Part shown: positions 57,793 through 64,000 of the stretch, in pieces
Layout of the letters: each line of letters opens with the position of its first letter
Numbering within the stretch: the first letter of the stretch is position 1
NCBI GenBank assembly: GCA_900169235.1
Contig: FWCC01000117.1
Span: 1 to 64,000, forward strand
Length of the DNA: 64,000 nucleotides
Reading direction: 5' to 3'
Source: Zarea fungicola
Lineage: Eukaryota > Ascomycota > Sordariomycetes > Hypocreales > Cordycipitaceae
Notes under the pieces: model-generated
Databases searched by the model: none
Told to the model about the DNA's origin: nothing
What the model saw: only the letters and a program-made list of their open reading frames with translations
Translations under genes and position numbers: made by a program

Positions 57793-60377
57793 CCAGCCAT
57801 GTGCACACGGCGTGCAGGCGAAAAGCAGAGTGAGAGCTCGTCGGCGCTGTGGTTGATGCGTGACAAAATCGATGACGGTGCTAAGGGGGAGACGGTTGTG
57901 GAGATTGCGCCGCCGTTTGTCGCTGGTGGTTGACCTCGCGAAGGAAGTTTGTAAATTTTATCGACGACGGAGGAGATTAGAAAGCATGTGCACTGGATAT
58001 GTGGCTCCAAGAATGTGTTCCTTCTTTGCTTCCCGGTCACGCCTTGGAAAAAAATGTATTCTGCTGTTGCGATTCCAAATTCCCAAGCCGGCGCTACTGC
58101 CCCAGACTTTTGGAGGTGGGGCCGGACGCCGAAGACTCTGCCCACCCGGGCGCCATACCGGCGAGGAGCTATAATACCAGCAGTTAGTAATGTTTATAGT
58201 TTGTTACCTTTGATCAATCGAAGTCGTCCTTTCCTTAGAGCCTTCACGGTTGGCATTGACCGATTTCTCAGGCGATCTAGTCAGAAACTATCATGGACCT
58301 GCATAGATAGCCAATGCAAGAATAATGGCCCATTGGCGGTAGAAATGTTTCATTGCTTCTGAGGACATGCTATACATATTTAATGAAAAGAATTACGATA
58401 AAAAGAAACTAACGGCGCAGCACAGTAGCAGCTGGGCAGGGAAATTAAAGAAAGCCAGGCCAAATGGTTTCGATGCTGTCCTCACCGCCACCTTATCTGT
58501 CAACTGGCAGAGCCAGAGATTCTGCATGCAAGAGACGGTGAGTGCATGCATGACCGGGTTAATAATGTAGGATAGGCAGTTGTGTGTTGCAAATATATCT
58601 AATGAGTTGGACAATGAATGCCCCGAGTGGTGGCGGCTGGCATATTGACGTGGACGGCACCAAGTATTGGTCCCTGACTGTTGTTCAGCATGTAACAAAA
58701 AGCCTCATGCTAAGTAACTATTGCTTCAGACAAGGATCACCTAAAACTCCGAACTCAAACACCCCGATAATAGATGGCAAAATAGGATAAAATCGCGTGG
58801 TAGCCCCCCATATAGAAGGCGACAACACGACATGACGTTTGCGCACGAGACTTGCCTGCAAGCCCCGTATCCCCGTGTTGCTGACGGGTGGCAAGCCCGG
58901 GGAGAGTTTTCCCACCAGATAGCTAGTTATCCATCTGTGATCTATCTAGGTAGGTTATGCAATTCGGTCTAGTGTTCGTATATGCAGAGTAATACCGATA
59001 GATGTGCAAGCCACATATCGGGTCAACATCGTATTGTTCAACTAGCTGCCTTTGCCTGTCCACTTTGAAACGCAGATGCGTAGCCAATTGGTGGCCGTTT
59101 GGTTCGTAGTACTGCAATGTTACGCCGTGAACTCGTGTTTCAGCAGTATGCAGAAACGACGGCTCTCTCGGAGGAGTCATGGACTTCTGGAGGCGACAAG
59201 TGAGGCTTGTGGTCCCCGTTTTCACGACGGACAGATCATCCCCCGACTGGATACGCCGCGCCACTACCCGTGCTGTGCATTGATGGACAGAAGTTAGCCC
59301 TTCAACGCTTACAACAGAGGTTCAGTCAATTGGCCTAGTCATTCGGAATTTCTGGCTCCGTGCATTTTGTGAGATTGTTAAAAGCAATTCTAGTCCTAAA
59401 GTCTGAGTTCCTTGTACATAGTGTTAGGGCCAACTAACTTGGTGAGCAACTCTCCTAGCCCCTCCTTTTTAGGTGTCCCTGAGAGCAAGCATCGGCCTGT
59501 TCCAGTTAGATGAGGCTTTCAATAATCTCATCTGGCGGCAACCATTGGCAAAAGCATGCAAAGTAGTGGGTAGAACCGGGGCGGGGGCCAAGAAAGCGTG
59601 CCGCTAGCTGATATTAAAATGAATGGCTTTTTTCACAAGGTGCTGACCGTGATGCCCAGTGCACTAGCTGTAACCTCTGCCCCATCACACACCAATAACA
59701 ATACGAAATGTGCCAGTTCAAATCTCCGCCGGCCGGCCTTGCAAGCTATGGTAGTCCTTGCCTTACAGTCAACAAGTCTGGGCAGTTAAGAATGAGACGC
59801 TACTAGCTGGTATGGAGCTAGGCGCAGAATAGCATAGACCGCGCCCGTTGCTGTCTGTCTGTGCGACAGCGTGGACTCGTGGTGTTGCTGAGCCGGAGCT
59901 GATATAATCTTGCTGTCTCGCCTGGCCAACCCCAAGTCTCACTTTCTTTTTTTTTTTTTTTTTTGCTTTGCCTGTGGTGTGATTTTACTGGAATTTCTCG
60001 TCCACCGGTCGTTTACGTCTTCTTTCTTGACCATTCGCATTCTCTCCCCGTCTCCCTCGTTGACGAATTCTTGATTTTCCTCTTGCTTCGTGTGTATAAT
60101 ATCCCGGGCAGTAACACTCGCTTTTTGTCCTCTCCAGCTCCACGGCAGCCTTAACATTGCCCTTTTTGGTAAGTTTCTCATCTTGCAGATCTTTAGAACT
60201 CAGATCCAGAGAGGGCTGTTGGAAATTAACTGTCTGTTGTCCTTTTTCTTCTTCTTGCCAGAACCCTACCTCGACATATATGCAACCGCCCTTTCGCCCA
60301 GTAACCGATCCCGTTCTACGCCAGTTACTCTACATTTTCTTCAGGACTTACCGGCTCACCCAACTCGGAATATAATC
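57793..60377. other. Long gap with leader of the DUF7707-type gene
   Basis: No convincing gene in 2.6 kb. A T18 run lies at 59947-59964. A good intron (GTAAGT at 60169, polypyrimidine tract and TTGCCAG ending at 60261, 93 nt) lies in front of the ATG at 60378 and is probably in the 5' untranslated region. Short frames elsewhere have no domains. Confidence 0.45.
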
Positions 60378-61133
60378 ATGGTTTCTCTCAAGACGACCGG
60401 CCTCGTTGCTGCCACCGCTCTTGCAACACTGGCCCAGGCTGACTACGAGATTGACCCAAACTCGGTGCCTCAGTCCACGAGAGGTGAGCTCCAGGACACC
60501 TCTACGTAGAAGCGAATTTGCCATTGCTAACTGATTGTACTGTTAGAACGCTGGTGCCGCGATCAGAAAATTGCTTGCCCTCTCATTTGCCAGCAAACAT
60601 CATCCGGCCCAACTATTACCAATACCTGCGACTCGGTATGTGTTTCTGCAAGACCCCCACGGAGGAGCCGACGCGAAGTTGCCCGGGCAAGGCGGAAAAG
60701 CTGGGAAAAGAACAATGAGCTGACACAGGTTTCCCAGACTACTCTCCAGTATGGCTGCCTTTGCGGTAACAATAAGCAGCCCAACCTGACCGAATATACC
60801 CTGAGCATGCCGTACTATGTGTGCACCGAATGGGGCCAACAGTGCGTCAAGGCCTGCGGCCAAGACAACCTGTGCGCGGCCAACTGCCTCCAGAACCACC
60901 CCTGCGGCGCGACAGATCCCCAGCGATCCAATGCATCGGCGAGTGCATCCCAGAGCGCGAGCGCGAGCAAGACGGGCAGCAATGGTGGCATCTACACGGC
61001 GCCTCCAGGGTCTGCAAGCAACGATGGCTCATCCGGGAGCAAGAACGGCGGCAGCGCGACTATCGAGCTCGGTCGCTCGTACGGATTTGCGGTTTTGTTT
61101 GCTGGCTTGTTTGCGGGCTTTGCCATGCTGTAA
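60378..61133 (+). CDS. GPI-anchored cysteine-rich cell-surface protein (DUF7707-type)
   Basis: Three exons, 60378-60483, 60547-60635 and 60729-61133, give 199 residues. Residues 1-20 are a signal peptide (LVAATALATLAQA). The cysteine domain follows (IDPNSVPQSTR, ERWCRDQKIACPLICQQ, TCDS, LQYGCLCGNN, YVCTEWGQQCVKACG, NLCAANCLQNHPCG), with regular Cys pairs that suggest several disulfides. A Ser/Ala/Gly-rich stalk leads to a hydrophobic C-terminus (SYGFAVLFAGLFAGFAML), a GPI-attachment signal. The layout matches fungal DUF7707-type wall or membrane proteins, whose function is not established. The introns are short with standard signals, and removing them is needed to join the cysteine domain. 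Confidence 0.82.
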
Positions 61134-63180
61134 ATGGAGTAGGACTTGAGCGAGCGAGCAAGAGAGAGAGAAGCTTCGTGGATTGTGATAAGTCAATTTG
61201 GCAGAGGAAGTCGTGCGGGAGTGAGATTACCGCAAGTACATTGTCTTTTTTTTTTTTTTTTTTGGTGCAGTGGTGGCAGCTGTACACAGAGCATAATGGA
61301 AGAACTACACTAATACTAATATTTACCATCTGACACTGAACGGGAGGCCGGTACCAGCCGATACCAGATAAATATTTCGGCAGGTGATGAAAGTCCTGGC
61401 AAGGAAGCTTGAGTTTAAGCAGGACTGTGTTGTCAATGAATAGTGAGTGAGTGACAGGGTCCCGCCTAGGGACGGAAACAATTCAATGGTGGCGTGGTTG
61501 GCTGCCTGGTGCTTGAGGAAGAAGCCTAGGCACGACCCCTCAATTCCCCCGTTCTGCTGCATATGGTGACGTTTTTCCGGGCTTGAAATGCAACGTCAAC
61601 CGACGACGCCGCGCAGCACAGCTTTGCGAGCTAATGATGCAGGAAACGACCGGGTTGTGTGGTGCCCGTGGCGTTTTATCACACGACACTTGTCAAGTTC
61701 CTGGGGGCGGGGAAAGGTAACCAGGATACATGCGTTCAGAATTGGCAAGAGGGGTTTGGAGCGAAAATTGTTGAGAAAAACATGTTTGGGAAATCACATG
61801 AAAAAAGTGTAATAAAAACATTCAAAATGTCTCAGGGTCCACGCGCGGAGGTTTGTCCGTTTTGTGCTGGGATCGGGACATCAGGGCCAAAAATAGTGGG
61901 CGTAGCGGACACTGACTGTACTGATGGTACTGTGTCTCATCGATTCATTGATGAACCACAGTTATAGCTGTAAAAGTTTCATGAAAATTGTGGTAATGGG
62001 CATAGCAATTACAGCAATGCACCTATTTGACAAAGAATTTTTGAGAAATTGTAGTAGTAGTGTAGCAGCTGTCGCAGTCGCAGCAGCCGGAGTAGTTGTC
62101 CTGGCTATTCTGGTTATCCTCGGTTTAATATCTTGGAAAACCATTACAAATAAATTCATTGAACAAAACCTCCTTCAAATCTAAAATTGCCTCCTGCGTC
62201 TCTTGTTTGTTAACCATCCTCGTCGCCTGTAGCTGGAAACTTGACTTCCAGGCGGATGGGAGGAATCATGCCCATCAAGGCAGGTAACTTACTTGCCTCT
62301 ACCGTAAAACGCCCCTTCCGCCCCAGCGCTGGAAGATGCCCTGCAGCCAGATATGCTCTGTACCTCCTAGTATTTACCAGTATATTGCGGATTCTAGGTA
62401 CCGCTTCCACTTCGTACAATGGTGTATCCTACTAATAATCGAAGCAAAACAAATCTAAGCAAGGCCAGAGCCTGGAGAAATGTGTATTGTTGTATACCAA
62501 GGCATCCCTCTTTAATCGCCCACCTCCACTGCATCTGTCTGTGCTGGATCGTCGCACATCTCATCTCATTTCACAACCCTCTTCTGGGCGTCCAGAGCTT
62601 CACGTGCCCGCGCCAGTGGTGTCACATTACACTGCTGCCGTGCTTCAGCGCCTCAAACGCTCCATCAGCTGCTAAAATCGCCTGCAAGAAACTACTACAC
62701 AGGCCAACGGCAGTCCATCCGTAGCCCACAGGCGGCCAGGACTCTACAAACCATCGTCATCCCGAGGCTCTGCGCCCACCGCTCCATGCACCTGCTTCTG
62801 TTGCGCATCACACCCCCCCCGCCAAAGCCCCGGCTGGCCCTTTTTTTTATGCCATTCCCCCTTCTTTATTGAGTTACTGGGACTCCAAGGCTAAAATGAG
62901 GCGTTAGCTTGCAGGGACTAGCGCAGCGCCAAAATCCTGCACAGCGAATTGATTCTTTTTGCTTGCGCATGTTGGTTTCCTCAACAATCTGCAGGCTCCC
63001 CGAACTTTGGCAAACTTGTCCCGTCTCTTTACCCACGCCTTGCACCCGCTCTTTTTTCTTCTACTCGCCCTTGCAGTGGCACTCGCACACACACGCCTGC
63101 TGCCGCTCACACCTTGCACAGCCTTTTATATCCTCTCTTGTCCCTCCCCCCCCGCTCCGTCTTGCCGCAGCCACCTCATC
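61134..63180. other. Long gap, no gene recognised
   Basis: It starts with the 3' flank of the DUF7707-type gene (T18 run at 61246-61263). Frames near 61659-61967 and 61924-62184 have no domain. The last 250 bases are CT-rich with ACACACAC, consistent with the leader of the phosphotransferase gene. Confidence 0.4.
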
Positions 63181-64000
63181 ATGTCGGAAAACGAATCATT
63201 GCCGCTCTTTCACGAGAACACTGCTGGTCAGGACCAAGGCACAATGGTTCCCAATACGAGTATGCCTTCTCTCCCTCTTCTTTCTCTTCTTCTGATACGC
63301 CACCGCCAGCCGGCATCCCGTCTCGACTGGTCTCCAGACGCGCGCCAACCCTGCCTCTACCTCCTTCGCTTTACTCACGTGGGCTCCCATCACTAACAGT
63401 CTTGCAGGAAAAGCGCAAATCGAATGCATCTCGGATGATGCTCTCATTCATCTCAAGTCCTACAAATACTCCAGCGTCGACAAGTCGCCGGTTTCCAAGT
63501 ACATTCTCGGTCCCTGGGTACGCTATCCCGTCTGCCACCGGGCAGCCGCCGTCCTCTGTCCCCGTTCAACCCCCGATTCCCCCATCCGCCTCGTTGTCCC
63601 ATGCCTCTGCGAAAATAAATATACCTGCTCAATATATCGAATGAATACGCTTCGTTCGTCATTATACGTACTAACCCCCAGCTTGCATAGTGGAACTTTT
63701 TCGTCAACCTCTTGCCATTATGGATGGCTCCCAATATGGTGACCCTGGTAGGGTTCTTCTTCATCCTGGGGAATGTTGCTCTACTCGTCATCTTTATGCC
63801 TGATCTTATCGGACCTGTATGTAGGAATCGCGATTCTCGCATTTGCTTGGTAAAATTCGCTAATGTGTTTCAAGGGCCCTGGCTGGCTGTACTTTAGCTT
63901 CGCATTCGGTCTATTCATGTATCAGACCATGGACAATGTCGACGGCAAGCAGGCTCGCAGAACCGGTACCTCTAGCGGGCTCGGCGAGCTCTTTGACCAT
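63181..64000 (+). CDS. Choline/ethanolamine phosphotransferase, 5' part
   Basis: Partial gene, cut by the window end. Exons 63181-63259, 63408-63517, 63691-63816 and 63875 onward. Early sequence includes [17 protein letters not shown] and SKYILGPW, then [20 protein letters not shown], a hydrophobic helix ([16 protein letters not shown]) and [20 protein letters not shown]. It ends inside the CDP-alcohol phosphotransferase signature D-G-x2-A-R-x8-G-x3-D, seen as [20 protein letters not shown] and then FDH. Family enzymes (Cpt1/Ept1) transfer phosphocholine or phosphoethanolamine from CDP to diacylglycerol in the ER or Golgi, the last Kennedy pathway step. Which of the two it is cannot be told from the N-terminal part. 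At the third junction only the acceptor at 63690 avoids a stop. Confidence 0.88.

Noticed and set aside
59700..59740. AGTTCAAATC as a possible tRNA B box
   Set aside because: No A box or stems at tRNA spacing upstream.
61659..62184. Overlapping short frames in the 61-62 kb gap
   Set aside because: No recognisable domain; one looks membrane-like only because of Val/Ala-rich repeat sequence.

Overview
This window is nuclear DNA from a filamentous ascomycete, most likely a Sordariomycete of the Hypocreales type. The basis is short GT-AG introns (47-174 nt), compact single-copy housekeeping genes with Pezizomycotina-like products, a Zn2Cys6 regulator, a GPI-anchored DUF7707-type protein, a SesB-like esterase/NACHT receptor relic and small secreted cysteine-rich proteins. 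The order assignment is inference. I placed splice sites by eye from reading frame, donor/acceptor consensus and protein-family continuity; no transcript data were available.

Region 1 (about 0-14 kb) is accessory. It holds a secreted GH25-like lysozyme, a five-intron-class dynamin/Mx-like GTPase, a DHA1-type MFS transporter, a broken esterase-NACHT (NLR-like) gene with at least three single-base frame breaks, a broken fructosamine-3-kinase-like gene (one frame break plus an in-frame TAG), a small secreted cysteine-rich protein and a weak second secreted-ORF candidate. Lesions are confined to this part; the housekeeping genes further on read cleanly.

Region 2 (14-23 kb) has a hemerythrin-domain protein, tail-to-tail with a Ctr-type copper transporter, then a Zn2Cys6 transcription factor and a MARVEL-type membrane protein with a proline-rich tail.

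Region 3 (23-51 kb) is a dense housekeeping block: Ent3-like epsin, dual-targeted cyclophilin, RNA polymerase III subunit Rpc6/Rpc34, class I histone deacetylase Rpd3, proteasome deubiquitinase Rpn11 (head-to-head with Rpd3), an orphan protein, cytosolic acetoacetyl-CoA thiolase Erg10, the corepressor Sin3 and TFIID subunit Taf2. Rpd3 and Sin3, partners in one deacetylase complex, lie about 8 kb apart.

Region 4 (51-64 kb) has a SAS4-domain protein, an IQ-motif protein, a Ypt35-like PX protein, a GPI-anchored DUF7707-type protein and the 5' part of a choline/ethanolamine phosphotransferase cut by the window end. Long intergenic gaps (57.8-60.4 and 61.1-63.2 kb) show no convincing gene.

I found no CRISPR array, rRNA, intact canonical tRNA or intact transposon. 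The most notable signals are the two adjacent decayed accessory genes, the in-frame continuation of the MARVEL gene beyond a TGA, the Rpd3/Sin3 proximity, and the esterase-NACHT relic near a dynamin-like GTPase.
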